From: Acanthochlamys bracteata
Lineage: Eukaryota; Streptophyta; Magnoliopsida; Pandanales; Velloziaceae
DNA length: 64,000 nt
Direction: 5' to 3'
Assembly: GCA_019914995.1 (NCBI GenBank)
Contig: CM034138.1
Span: 1,178,001 to 1,242,000 of the forward strand
In this document: positions 46,731 to 60,200 of the stretch, one piece after another
Layout of the letters: every line of letters starts with the position of its first letter
How positions within the stretch are numbered: position 1 is the stretch's first letter
Position numbers and translations under genes: made by a program
Notes under the pieces: generated by a model
What the model was told of the DNA's origin: nothing
Databases searched by the model: none
What the model saw: the letters and a program-made list of their open reading frames with translations, nothing else

Positions 46731-47790
46731 TTGCTGACGGTGAAAATTCTGGAGTCAACGTAAAGCTAGCTAACGGGCACTAATTTAATTTTTTGACTAA
46801 CTATATTATATTTCGAAGTTGTTAAGAAAGTGAAGTCGTTTTAACAAATGCTAGTTCAATTCAAAGAGAATTTCATTTGGTATCTTGTTTTTATTGTTTG
46901 ATGACGAAATTAGCGGAAAAACAAAAGAAGAATACGACACTCCAACGCCTTGAAACGTGTTCACTTTCGTAAAAAGTCTGTAGGAGGCGTTTGAGATTAC
47001 ATTTTTCAAACTTTTTATTTTAATTTATATATTTTTTAAAATATATTTTATAAATATTTAAAAATTTATTTAAAAATTTAAAAAATTTAAAAAAATCTCA
47101 AGTAATAAAAATTTTTATTACATATTTTTATTACTTTTAAAATAAAAAAAATTAAATTTATTTAAAAAATAAAAATATCTTCTTTCAAAAAAAAATTTAT
47201 TCTATAAATAATTTCAAACGCTCTTATATCGAATCCTGCTACCAACAAAGTTGGCGTGTATTAATATTCATGAAGTAGACTACCTAACCGAATCCCAGAA
47301 AGTTTTGTAGGCATGTGTTTTGATACTCAGGGAAGTAAAAGAGGTAGCATGTACTATGTAGTAGGTGAAATCCATCTGGAAGGCGGATATGGTTGATTCC
47401 AACCCTTACAAACTTTTATCATGAACCAGTTCACAAAATTTGATATAAGAAAACCATCTGCAGTGAATAATATAAAATCTAATACAACGATATTGAGGAT
47501 AGGAAGTTGAGGTTACAAACTTAGATCATGAACACTCCTTTTTTCAGCAATTCTCCTGCCATATATTTGTCGCTAATCTTTCAGACCTGATTGAGGGTCT
47601 CCCCAATTCCAATCATGGAAACTATATCATCATGCTCGCTATGAAGTCATGAGAGTAAGCAATGTGTAGCACTGACACAAACGTTCAGTAATCATCTCTA
47701 GAGAATCATACTAGAGATATGCCTGGCATTCACGTTCACGTATATACCTATGTCAACAGTACAGCTTCCCAGTATACATGCATCCAAATC
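46731..47790. other. Spacer with one Tourist-like element
   Basis: Apart from the element at 46985-47225, nothing is recognised. The last 300 bases are probably the 3' untranslated region of ATR3. Confidence 0.45.
46985..47225. repeat. Tourist-like AT-rich element, 241 bp
   Basis: Left end AGGCGTTTGAGATTAC, right end AATAATTTCAAACGCTC. GCGTTTGA and TCAAACGC are perfect inverted repeats. The core is the same as at 40508. Target duplication unclear. Confidence 0.65.
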
Positions 47791-50700
47791 CTATGACCAT
47801 GTCTCTATATGGAATCTACCGGCTCTCTCAAGCAGTCTAAGCCACTTAGCAGCTGATTCCTTAGAGACACCACTCTCTGCAGCAACTATTTCTTCAAAGG
47901 ATGCAGTTACATCTGCAGGCATCTTAGTAGACGACCCGGCTATGTATATTGCTGCCCCTTCACTCAGTATATTCCAGATCCTCGCACTCTCTTCTTTCAT
48001 TTTGTGTTGCACATAGATCTTATGCGGCTGATCCCTTGAAAATGCAACAAAGAAGCCCCCGCCCTTAACAAATGATAGCACTCCATGGTCTTGTGCATGA
48101 GACGACCAGAAGTCTCTATACAGGAAATCACTGGCCTTATTCCTGCATCCAAAGAAAAATAGAACAGGAGCTACAGCCGCACTTGTGCTTTGAGCTGATC
48201 TTTCCTCCACAAATGCGCGGAACGGTGCACAACCAGTTCCTGGACCTATAAGAATGAGAGGAAGAGACGGTGGAGGAGGAGGAAGACCACCTCGGTGCAC
48301 CCATGCAGGAATATAGATTCCTGTCAATGAAGAAGATGCAAAGTTCAACTTTAGAACATTAAACTCATGCAAACAATGATTTCACAATTGTTAACAATGA
48401 TTCACAATTGTTTGCATGCCTTCACAGTTTTCCGGATCAATTCCTGCTAGCCACGTAGAGCACAGGCCAGATCGTTTTCTTTTGTAAGGAGTTGTCCATT
48501 GCACTATGCTCACAGTTAAGTGCACTTGGTGAGGATGGGCTAAAGGGGAAGAGGATATCGAAAATGCTCTTGTTTTCAGGGGAGGGACAAGCTGGACTAA
48601 CCATTCGAATGGCATTTGCACAGAAGGAAAGTCCTCCAAAACCTGCACAGCAAGAACAAAGCTTACTTAACACTAAAAAGTAATTAATCTGCTAGAAAAA
48701 CGAAACTAACAAATCAAGCTGCATATCGGTGCCACATGTTGAACATGCCAGCTAATATCCTAACGATTATGGTTCACCAAAGTCTCCAGTATGCGATAAC
48801 TTCAAAAAGAGTTTTGAGATCCATATAACCTACAGAAAATGGTAAAAAAAATGCAGAAATTTACCTCCAAAACATTCCTTCGTTCCTTTTGATTGTACTT
48901 GTAAAGATCATCGCGCCCTTCAGGAGAAGCAAAATACAGGAGCCTTTCCTTTTCATGTTCTGCAGTTGCAAAGAAGCTCATGACCTGATGTACATGCATA
49001 AATGAGTTAGAATTTGGAGAAACTGATAGCTGCCTGAACAGACTAGGTCTTTCCTATATCACAGCATTTTGAACCTGCTCTTTCAATGTTATTCATGAAT
49101 AAGAAAAGAAACTCTATCACAAACTTTAGATTGTGTAAATATACTCAACATACAGTTATCTTGCCTCAAAGAAATAGCGCCGCGGGGATGCTGATGTGAC
49201 ATCCATTTTGAATGCCACAAAATCTTTCAATTTGAAAAGGTTATCCAAGCTGTCTCCATCGCTGTCAAGAGATTGTGTTTCACTGTCCATGGATAGGACC
49301 TGATACAAGTACATACAACTATATAATAAACAAGGAACAGTCACATATTTCCCTTACACAAGTTAAAAATGAAGCTGCTTGCAACAGGTTTGTACATTAT
49401 ATGCATCTCACTGTAGATCTAATGTAGAACCTTTCGAAAATAAGATGGTAGTCAGATTAACATATCTATAATAAATGGACAATATAAGCTTAGTGGAAAC
49501 GGTTCCATGATCTTTTTGTACTTAGTATTGATTATGTAGATGTCATCAATAAACGGAACCTACATGGTTTGAATATGACAAATAGATAATTTGGATCAGT
49601 GAAAGATTACAGAATGTAGTTCAAATGAACAGAGGGGCTACGTACACTGATGTATGTTCCAGGATCCAGGTTACAGCGCTTTATAAAAGCCTCGACCACG
49701 TTGTCATCTTGAACAGGAAGGATCTCTAGTACATCGCCCAATTGATATCTGAATTCCTGTCGATCATAAAGTTTCGACAAACTTCAAGATATATTTTGAG
49801 GGCACAAGAGCCTCAATCTACAGAAGTTAGAGCCTTTTTAAAAAAGAAGTTGGGTCACTCACTGGTAAAAGAGATTCTAGTTCAAAATGGCGAACGTCTC
49901 TATCATACTCCATCTTGTTTAAGCGCTGATTTTTCACCTGCCAGTTACAAATATGCCAAAACCGCTACCAGTTTAAGATGGTGGCAATCGTAGATAAGTT
50001 GAATGCTATGTGTCCATTAAATAGTAGATAGTAGATAAGATAATGAGTATCCATTAAATAGGTACTATTATGTACTTTTTAAGAGCAAAAGAATTACATT
50101 GCACAATCAAACTAGTGCTTTTTTAAATCAGAAATAAGAAACAAAAATTTAAAAACAAAGATTTTGCAAGTCCTTACCATTTTAAAAAAATATTGCGGAT
50201 TATTCTCACCATAGCGTTGCCGAGCAGGTGACATGGAACGAGCTCTCCCAATCAATCCCCCAATACCTTTTTATGGCAGGCACAATATACAAAATCAGAG
50301 TTTTAGAGTTTTATTGCTATGACTGAGAAGAGGAACATGCACAAGAACAGGCCCTTGTGTAAACTAAAAATAGCTAACCAACTACGCCGCTCATATTTGA
50401 GTCATCATTATCATGTGATCGTATCTCATCCTATAATGAAATGATGCAAATAACTTCCAACTAGTTTCTTCATCGAGTTGAAACAAACATTGGGTGAAGA
50501 CTGAAGCATTGTGTTGCCAAAGACATAAGTATAACAACTTACCTGAAAGATCAGTTGAAGAGTGCAGGTCCATCTTGTTGGTAGAGTGGTACTTAACTTG
50601 AAATTTGGGTTTTTCTAATGTTCTCATATGGGCCTCCTCGATGTCAGAAATTCTTGGTAAAATGGATGTGAACATTTGGTTTAACTTACTCCATAAAGAA

Positions 50701-52068
50701 GACAACCAAGGATCTAGAGCAGCCTCATATCTGTGAATAACATATTAGAAATTGTGAGATATCATAATCCAAGTGACAGGTGATGAGCTACGTACTTAAG
50801 AATAAGCAACACTAACATCAACGTAAAATGAATCTATCAGGAAAAGACGAAAATAAAATCCACACTAGCAAGAGGTTGACTGAAAAAGATATAAGAATTC
50901 TTTCCAGAAAAAAAAATCATGATGGAGAAGTTCTAAGGCACTTACCCAGCGGGATGCTGATCATCTCCCAACCCTTTCTCAATTATTGGCTTTGCCCCCA
51001 GGTCTAAAAGCCTCTTGTCTAGCTTCTTCGCCGCAAACTATACCAGGGAATATGAATAAGCAATCTACCGATGCAGATAAACAATCTAAAAAATCACCAG
51101 TAAGATTTACAAAGCAGATAAAACGGATAGAAATGAAACAAAGCACACAAAGTACTCCATTGAAGTGAAAGACACAGATTCTGCAGTCTGGCTAAGATGC
51201 AGGGGTGACCAAAACAGAACCTTTAAATTTTAATGTTTAAGCCAGGTTATAAGCTTCACCCTAGTATGATCTATCAGTTACATGCGAAAGCCATTTAAAT
51301 AGTGAAACTTATAGGATAATACTTAAAAATAGGTGCCCCCTTCCAGCTCCTATTTATTTTGTTCTAGTTTTACCCTTCGACATACAGACCAAGACATAAA
51401 ATAGTGCACAGCTAGCATCATACGCATCACTAAGATGCTATACTATGCAAAAAGATCTTGATTTTAGAAGAATGACAACAACAGAGCTCGCCATTAATAC
51501 ATGAGAACGATTAATTGTCAATGTAAAATAAAGAGCTCGCAAAGGAAAATTCATAAGCGATACATTGTATTTCTGGTAGCCAGAGTCACCCAGCCCGAAC
51601 ACTGCAAAGTGCAAACCTTCCAACCACCAACGACTGAGATTTTTCTGCAACAGAAATCTCCAAAACACCTATACAATAAAGAACAAATCAAATTCCGATA
51701 AGAACGGAAGAACAGAGCAAAACCAGTTTAAGCTAAATTCCAGGAAAAAACAAACCTTCATGGCATCTGGATTATCTCCCTGACCAGTAGTTGAAACAAC
51801 AAAGATAGCCAAACGCTCGTTCGGCAAGCAACTCTGACAATGCAAGTAAATGGAATTCCAATCAATTAATTCAACAATAAAAGAGTAGACAAATTGAGAT
51901 CAGCTAGAAGGGTGGTTATCCAACGGGATCAAAGTCGTCGATTGATAGGACGGAGGGAGCAGGGCAGCCTCGGCGTTCGGCCTCTCTACCAACGCGCTCC
52001 GCAGCATCCATGGCGTTCCCTGTCTGCGAAGCGTAGAGAACCAACAACCTGTGGGGAGTCTCTTCCAT
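47791..52068 (-). CDS. ATR3: NADPH-dependent diflavin oxidoreductase (ATR3/TAH18-type)
   Basis: Twelve exons: 51925-52068, 51756-51833, 51564-51668, 50946-51037, 50543-50730, 50178-50266, 49863-49937, 49646-49756, 49165-49299, 48865-48984, 48420-48642, 47791-48320, encoding 629 residues. An N-terminal flavodoxin (FMN) domain (LLVLYASQTGNAMDAAE, VSTTGQGDNPD, FGLGDSGYQKYN) is followed by a ferredoxin-reductase-like FAD domain (RAFSISSS, 404-411) and an NADPH domain (GPGTGCAPFRAF from 479, FFFGCRN, AGSSTKMP), ending HIETWS. The enzyme passes electrons from NADPH to the DRE2 Fe-S protein in cytosolic Fe-S cluster assembly and is essential in Arabidopsis. Introns 9 (GAG|GCAAGA) and 11 (AAG|GCATGC) appear to use GC donors. 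The second donor is less certain and sits on the edge of a palindrome. No membrane anchor is present, unlike P450 reductases. Confidence 0.93.
48366..48418. repeat. 53-bp near-palindrome at the donor end of ATR3 intron 11
   Basis: The arms CATGCAAACAAT and ATTGTTTGCATG are perfect 12-base inverted repeats. Between them, AACAATGATT(T)CACAATTGTT occurs twice in direct orientation. The right arm abuts the exon 11 boundary. Confidence 0.85.
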
Positions 52069-54292
52069 GTTTCGCTCTTCTATTTCTCTCTATATCACCG
52101 GTTATACGCCGGAGTTGAAGCTGAGCTATCTCTCTTATCTGTCTCACCGGCTTCCGCCGCACTCCGCAGTGCTTCAGTTCGTTAATTTCTGTTCTGTTTG
52201 GTTACTGGTATCGTTCGTGCTCTTTCATGGGCCTCTAGATGGGCCCGTCCAGTGTCGATACTATAGTAAGGAAAGGACGAAAGGTTGCTTAGGAGAACCG
52301 GGACAGCCCATTGGAGGCCCAACTCAAAGTAAGGTTAGAATTTTGGTTATGTTATGATACATACGCACTGTGTAGTATGATTATGGACTCGAGTTAAATC
52401 TAATAACAACTTACTTGAAAGTTTGATTTCTTCCTTTTACGTATAAGTCCCATGTATATGTGTTTTCAAGAATTGAAGCCCCATGTATTGATGGCATACA
52501 CCTATCAAGGACTTAAGATGCTACTATGTAGGTTATCTGCCATGAGTTCTTCAACACTTCCAAGCATGAATGAAATGAGATTTTTTTTTCTGGTCAAGAT
52601 TAATTTAAACAGCTGTCTATCATCTCTCTTTAGAGAAAAAGAGCTTCTTGATTTGTTGGAGGAGGAGAAGAACAATTTAATTTGATATTTGTAATCAAGT
52701 CGGACCTTGATCATCGATAGAGAGCCAGTAAAGTAGGGATTTCTGTCGTTGTCGCTTCAAAATGCAACTAACTTAAGAAACTCTACATCTTTTAGATAGA
52801 TGGAATGACCAAAGAGCAAAGATATACATAAGGATCTGCTTTATTTTTGTGATGGGAGTCGAAATCAGTTTCAAAAACTTTCTCAAATTGAAGGAGCAAA
52901 CAATTTTCCATACGCATGTCCTCAGTAAATTAGACCTTAACTGCATGAGCAATTAATATGGCAGACATATATAAAACTTAACTAGCCAAAGCATATCCAT
53001 GTGATCATATTACCGTTTGTTGTTAATCCACAAAGACCAAGGTACCTACTGCCCATATGTATTTTCTTTTTTTGTTTTTTTTTTGTTCTCACATATGCAA
53101 ATACTAACTAGTTTAGTTAGTAGACCATAGTCTCAAACCAACATGTTCGTATGACCGTATGGATTATTTTCTCTAACTAATGACACCACCATTAAGACAT
53201 CAGTGGATTCTCTACTAAAGAAATAGACTCAGAATCTCGTAGAAGCATTAGAAGATTATGAAGAATTCATTGAACAGACCGCCTGCATGTGTTATTATTC
53301 AGTCTTGTTTCCTGATTATCTCATCATCTACGTGTGTTTTCATTAATTTACGTAATCAGGTATTGAAACTCGGGAAGCATCTTTTCCGACGAGGCCGGGA
53401 CGTGTTCTGATCAGTTCGTCGACGGTGATGATGATGATAATGAGCAGCGGATGCAACAACAACCCAAAAAACAAAAAAATTCTGGGTCCCACCGAATCTT
53501 CGACTGCTGATCAACAACTGATCATCATGTAATTAAATGTAATTGTGCCACCTTCACAACAACCAGCGCGATCTCGTGATTCCAACCCGTGCGCTCGCAC
53601 ATAGAGATATATAATGCCGTAAACTATGCTACCAGTTCTTCGTCTTATTCCTTAAACTATATTCCCACGTATACTCTACTCCCTGTAGAATCTGTAGAGA
53701 GGGGAAGTTGAAGTAAGTAACCGGAGGGAAGTCTCATTCCTTATACTACCACGTCGCTAGCACATCTTGCACTTTGAGATTTCGAGTGAGATATTTTAGT
53801 CGTAGTGGAAGAGGCGCGACAAAGACAGTGAAAGACACTTCTAACATCAATTGAAACACAAATATTAAATTTTATTTTCATTTTATTTTTAAAAAAATTT
53901 TATTTTTTATTTTCAAAAATTTAATTATATATATTTAAAACACGAACTTATTCTCTTTCTCTTTATCTCTCCTTTGACATTTTCAATGGAACTGATCTGT
54001 TCTGTTCTGTTCGCACCATAAAAAAAAGTTTTTGAAATCTACCGAACAATAAATGAGCGTAGTAGTGATCGAGACATTTCGTTTTTCTCACCCGTTGTTC
54101 TAATTGATCTTGATTTCCTTTATTGAATAAAGGACATAGTGATCTTTTTATCCATCTCCTACCAGTTTCTCTCCACCACACAACCCTACAAGAAAACCAA
54201 AAGTCAGCGCTAATGCATTTTCTTTCTCTGCAGCAACAACTTCTCTGGTTATCACCGTCGCCTGTTTTCCGGTGAATCTTTCGAGAGTAAAC
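52069..54292. other. Divergent spacer between ATR3 and WRKY genes
   Basis: The first 150 bases are the ATR3 leader and promoter. A 77-codon frame at 52452-52685 has no recognisable domain and is not called. An AT-rich patch near 53860-53940 resembles the MITE core but lacks ends. The WRKY promoter is presumably the last 500 bases. Confidence 0.4.
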
Positions 54293-55565
54293 ATGGGTGC
54301 AGTAGACTGGGATCTACAGGCTGTGGTGCGAGGTTGCTGTTTGACAGCGGCAGATAAGGTAGCTGTAGCAGAAGAGGATCAGATTTCGACAAAAGAAGAG
54401 AGCGTTGTGGACGGGGAAGACCGCAATTGGACTGACTTCCCTGACATTACGGCGACGAGAACAGCAGTACATGAGCTACAAGAGCTTTTGAAACCATTCT
54501 TCCCAAATCTTCAACGGCATCAACTTCCATCTGCACTGCAGAGCTGCACTTCGTCATCATCATCTCCATCGTGTCCGGTGGTAATTCCTCCTTTGCTCGG
54601 AGCTCATCAGCCACAGCGGTCAGTGCAATCTAATCGGCAACACCAACTTTCTCCAATGGCTTCCAGCTCAAAAAGAAGGTATAGCTAAAACAACTAGCTC
54701 TTAAACACTTGATTAATTGAAAGTCTATACTTATCAAGCAATTGCAACAAACGATATCTTTTCTCCATTTGATTAAGAACTTGAACAAACTGAACGCAGG
54801 AAGAACCAGCAGAAGAGGGTAGTTTGCCAGGTATCGGCGGATGGAGCTTCTCCTGACATGTGGGCATGGCGGAAGTATGGGCAGAAACCCATCAAAGGCT
54901 CTCCTTTCCCTCGGTAATTGACGCAGCTTTTAATTAGTTATCTACGGTTTCAAGGAGTTGATGTTTGCCTCAACAATGAAAGACTGACAGTGGCGAAGTT
55001 ATTAATTTGCAGAGGGTATTACAGATGTAGCAGCTCCAAAGGTTGCATGGCAAGGAAGCAGGTAGAGCGCAGCCGCATAGATCCCACCGTACTGATCATC
55101 ACCTACACTGCCGAGCATAATCACCCAGTTCCCACCCACCGGAACTCCCTTGCGGGCAGCACTCGTCCTAGGTTTCATCCCCCTCCGACTGCAGCTGCTT
55201 CCAGCAGCAACGATGGTGCAGGCAAACCTTCAACCAGTCCTGTATCACCGACAACTTGCGGCGGGCTCTCTCCAACAACCCCGCTCACCGTCTCTATGGA
55301 AGATCTGCAGAAAGGTGAGGAGGATGGAGAGGAAGATGGAGGCGAACTTGAAGGCGAAGAGGAAGATGATCTGCTACTGGTTGATAATATGCATTGCGAT
55401 AACGACTATCTATTCACGAAACTGGAAGGATTCAGTTGTACATCATCAATGACGACCATGACTGCTGGGACAACAGATGCTGTCTCCGTGACAACAACCT
55501 TGTTGAAGGACGATGATTGTTTAGGCAAGCACCGGTTTGCACCAACATGGATGACGAGCCAATAA
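54293..55565 (+). CDS. WRKY22/27: WRKY transcription factor, group IIe (WRKY22/27-like)
   Basis: Three exons (54293-54678, 54800-54913, 55013-55565) encode 350 residues. The N-terminus [15 protein letters not shown] is the mark of the WRKY22/27 branch. The DNA-binding domain has WRKYGQK at 152-158, followed by [20 protein letters not shown] and a C-X5-C-X23-H-X1-H zinc finger ([14 protein letters not shown] to AEHNHP). The intron after SPFPR is at the position shared by most group II WRKYs. Downstream are [10 protein letters not shown], a Ser/Pro-rich stretch and an acidic tail ([17 protein letters not shown]). The protein binds W-boxes (TTGACC/T). WRKY22/27 relatives act in immunity and senescence signalling. 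The exact paralogue cannot be decided. The ATG at 54293 is the first in frame. Confidence 0.93.
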
Positions 55566-57206
55566 AGCTGCTAGCTGCAGCAACTCGTGGAAGTCGACCA
55601 GCTAGCCTATGTCGCGCAGCAGATAGTTTTACAAACATGATGATCAATGTACTGATATGACTTGTATCTCTCTTAGTTGATTTTCTTAGTTCTCATCTCT
55701 TCTCTAGTTCCTCGTGAAATTCATATCAAAAAAGAAAAAAATGGGTAATGCTAATCAGCTTAGGTTGTAAGGATATAAAAAAAGAAAGCTTTTTATGCAG
55801 AAGTGAAATAACTACAGTCAAGATGATACGGATAAAATACTAATTACAGTAAGTTTTCCTACACATAAATATGATATTGCAGATTGATTGATATCTACAA
55901 GTCATAGAGATGACGTGTGCTGATTCGTATTCCAAATCAGGTACCATAATGTCTTTTTTATAATTCTATGTTCTTATATTTTCTCGAAAATTTCACAATT
56001 GAGTAAGTAGGGAAATGTGGTTGTCGTCGACTCGGGGTTTGAAGTTTTGCGCAGAGACTAAATATGGGGCAGGTAGCGCAGTCACGGAGTTTCACGGAGT
56101 TGGAATCAAACATTTCAGGGAGAGTAAGGGCTTCGGCATGTTTGTTGGATTCGGTAGAAAACAGGACGGAGCGGAGAACGACGTTGCTAGGCGGAGTGCG
56201 GTGGAGGGAAGTGAGGCAGTTGGAATCAATCGCGGTGGTGTAAGTGGATTCATGGCGGTAGATCGCTGGAAGTATTCTGCGGTAGGCATAGCACACATAG
56301 GTTCAAACTTGGCGGGAACAGGCGAATTGACGTGTAGAAGAAACGAGGAAAGCAAGAAGAACCGAGGAAGACGTTCACTGCAAAGATTTTATAAAGCCCA
56401 AAGATGTGAAACCTACACTGAGTTTTTCTTGTAAACTGTTACTGAGCTTTTGTTTTAATCATGTTTTGGCTTTGCTTTATAGATATTTATTTTATTCTAA
56501 TTTTTTAATAATATTTAGTAATTAATTAAAATTTTAAAATATGAATAATATAATTATTATTATAAACGTAAAGTAAATTTGTTTCACTAAAAAGATTATT
56601 TCCAAAAATATTTTATTTTTAAACAAACTTAAAACTGCTCCTCAATTTGAATTCTGATACGTGCATACGCAGAGTTGGCAAACCTGTGGAGCAATTTATG
56701 GTAACAGAACACTTGCAACCAGAATAACACAATTTAGTAAACATAAAAATGGGTCAACTAATTCATCAGAAAAGATAAAAGATTGATCGACGAAATCTGG
56801 ACAGCAATTAGAGCTTTCTGATAATTAACTTAAAAAGATGGAGAGTAATCTCCATTAGCTAAGAGCGACTCCGATTAAGGAACATTTTTGTTTCAGATTT
56901 TTATCAATGTTAAAAAATCTGTATAATATTATACAGGTTTCTTTACACAGTTATAAAAACGGAACCAGAAAAACTGAAAAAGGGTTCCAATCTGACCCTA
57001 AACACATCGGCCAAATCTAGATGTCAACATCAAGAAATAGAATTCTACCTAAGTTCTTAAGCACTACGTTGCAACATTCTCGAGCTCCATTCAAGAAACA
57101 AGTCTGGCATTCAACCAGAATGACCGCTCGCTATCTCTTATGATTCTGTCAAATCTTCCATAAGTTATTAGTGTAACGAATTACACAGAAGTGCAATTTC
57201 CTGCCT
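55566..57206. other. Spacer between WRKY and KPHMT genes, with a coding-like patch
   Basis: The stretch 55950-56430 is less AT-rich and has open frames on both strands. A minus-strand frame (56296 down) contains LRSVLFSTESNKHAEALTL, which looks protein-like, but I recognise no family and see no splice partner. The rest holds one small MITE (listed) and no gene. Confidence 0.35.
56863..56998. repeat. Small MITE, 136 bp, TAA target duplication
   Basis: Left end GAGCGACTCCGATTAAGGAAC and right end (reverse complement) GGGTCAGATTGGAACCC are imperfect inverted repeats. TAA flanks both sides (56860-56862, 56999-57001). The centre is a TGTATAATATTATACA palindrome. Tourist-like, but a different family from the long AT-rich elements. 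Confidence 0.7.
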
Positions 57207-60200
57207 CTAGCAGTCTTCAGTTATTATTTGATTGTGTTGAAGAGCTTCAACCTGTAATCACAATAATTTAAAAAAATGTCAGTACTTATTTACAGATACA
57301 CCTAAATCTAATAAGAGTAACACAACTGATTGATGCAAAAAATTATTCTGCGGATTAACAATTACAATTTTCTGAATGTAGAGGTAAATGTAAAACTTCC
57401 TAATATTATAAAGCTGAACCACAAGCTACCGGCTACCTTGATGTCCAACTAACAAACAAGAAGTTGAAGAACATCATTAAAACCATGAGTGGACGTATGT
57501 AGAGCTTGATACCAAAATACCAGGATACAATCATATAAAGACGACCTAACAGCTTCAATAGGATGAGCAGTTGTCAGAGCGAAAGACATGCTGTAGACAA
57601 AATAACAATCCGATTAACTAACAGTAGTCAGCAGCCATGTGGTGGTTGTACTTTGTTAAGGGGCATGTTCAATAACAATAGTAACTAAACTCATAACTTA
57701 GATTTCAAACTTCATTGTAATCATAAATATGATGAACAAGGTGTATTACTTGGTATTATTTTCATCACCAATAGCAGCTTTTGCAAGAGTCACTAGTAAG
57801 CAAGAAGGTGTGCTCAGATGGCAAAGTTATTCTACTTCCTTGCTATTTTGTTGCTTCTTATCAAATACAAACTCTGGCAAGGTGGGGAACATAAGCCCAA
57901 AAAGAATAACTCCTTATCCTTTTTCACTAGAATGCAGGAGACTTACTATTCCATCTTAGGCATGTCGAACAAAAAAAATGGGAAAGAAAATTTATATTTC
58001 TTCCCTTGAATTTTCATCATAGATATAATGCTTTTTTGCTTAAGATGGATGTTTTTTTGAGCATTGGCTCCAAGATACACTTTCAGAGAGTTTTTAGTTT
58101 AAAAGAACAAGAAAAAGTTCTTCCTAGTACAATATCGACTCACATTTTCAGCAGCTGCGGCAGCTGCAGAGGCTGCATCAGTCAAGCCTAGTTTCTGCAA
58201 CTCATTCAGGAACCCATGGACATCGTCAGGGCTGATCTTATATGGGGAATGAGCAGGACCTGGAAATACCCTGTTCTCAACTTCCTCTTTATACTCTGAA
58301 AGGGCCTTATTGATAGAATCACCAATATGCCCGTACTGCTTGCAGAACTTCGGGGTTACCTGACAGGTAGAGATACAACAGGTTGAGTTTTCAAATACTT
58401 TGTTTAGATTTAAACATCAAAGAAAAATATGAAAGAAAGTTCTTGCTGTATTCGAAACAATATCATGTCCCAGCAACCTTTGCATGATGAGGGTGCTGTA
58501 GCATTCCCAACAAGTCATGGTAAACCAGAACCTGCATAAAAGCAACAAAATAAGACTACCAAAAGTAATTCTTAGGTTGAGACTACATTATGTAAAAGCT
58601 CTAGGTCCAACTGAGTGCACCTTAGAATTACACAAAGGGTCAGTACAAAATTTTGCCTATTTGGAAATGCACCAAACCTTTAGCTAACCACTTAAGCCTA
58701 TATGGGCAAAGTTTCCATACAGTTCATGGTTTACAGGGATTAGACCTGTGATACAGTAGGATGTAGAGGATTTATAGGAAGGAACAAATAAGGTTGAGGA
58801 CCCAGTTTCTCAAGATCTCATAAGAACTTACTACTATGTAGGATTGGAGTACAGGAACCCCAAAGAACAACTAATAAACAACTAGTTCAACAGATCCCTT
58901 TATAAACACTGGCATGTGAGTTGATTCCTAGAGAGTCATGCTCTCCTCTGAAATCTGTCTTTTGGTCTGAGATAGGTAGGTGGTATATTCACCTTCGTCA
59001 TCTGAATTGCTTCTTTAACTTGATGGGGAAGAAGAGGTTTGGCAGAGCATCGGCATGGATAGATGCCAATCAGACTGCTATCGATAGGCTGATCCATCGG
59101 CTTCTTTCTCGAAATAAAGTACTATAGGTAGAATTTCCCATTGGTACATTCCTCCAGATGTTGGATGATCTTAGCAGAATTGGTCTCTGACTATTGAAAT
59201 TAGTGGTAGAAGTCTTCCTCCCTATGGTTGATGATCATAGAACTGTTGAGTATAGTGCAAGCACTCTGGCTAATGTACCTTTCAGTGAGAGTACATACAC
59301 CTAGAGAAGACCACTTAGATAGGGCAGTGATCAACCATTAATGTAATGGCAGAGAGGGAGCAACTCCTAAAAACAAGATTGTTTACCTACTGCACAACAA
59401 TCAAGGAAACTACAGCTGAAATCAAATGGATGTTTCCGCGCAGCTCTAATATGGGTTTGAAAAGCTGGAAGAGCATTCATTCCATCCTCTTGGCATTGGT
59501 TCGCTTACTCCACGGTTCAATCCCCAAAAGCTGTATTGTAGCCTTCCTTTTGTTATCTACTTCCAACGAAGACGGATCAAAATTATTAATATATCAAGAG
59601 GTCATAGTCTCAAATGAACTTTCTTCCTTGTTCAACATACACTAAGAATGATTCAACCTCTTTTTGGGTAGAAGTGTTTGGCTAGAAGTCAATTAACATA
59701 AGAGAAGAAGAAGAACTTTTCATTCATAGCACAGCATGTCAAAAGATCCCTGATTCTACTATAACTAATAAGAGATATAATGACGCAAACTATAGACAAT
59801 GACTTAATAAATCATTAATCTGATAATGTGCAAAAGTAGTATCACAACAGCACTCAACCAACCTACTTTCTACCAAATCACACAACAATCAACCAAATCA
59901 AACAGCAAGTAAGACACTTCCAGAGTCAATTTAAACACACCTGGCCACTACAAAAGGGACCAGCTCCAATGCCAATAGTTGGGATTCGAAGAGCAAAAGT
60001 AGATGCTGCAGCAACTGGAGGAGGAACACACTCCAGGACAACTGCAAAGCACCCAGCATCTTGCAATGCGAGTGCCGTCTCCACAACCTAAACATTTCCC
60101 AAATGCTTAAAATTTCAAATCCTAAACTAATCAAGAGTGAAAATTCACCAACATTAATCACTAGTTAAGACCTTGACAGCACTGGCGACATTCTTCCCTT

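Noticed and set aside
52452-52685. A 77-codon frame between ATR3 and WRKY
   Set aside because: No domain, no convincing start context, and length within chance for this composition.
59515-59535. GGTTCAATCCCC resembling a tRNA B box
   Set aside because: No matching A box or cloverleaf can be drawn upstream.
59346-59645. A 99-codon frame inside KPHMT intron 3
   Set aside because: It lies on the opposite strand within an intron, has no recognisable domain, and is within chance length.
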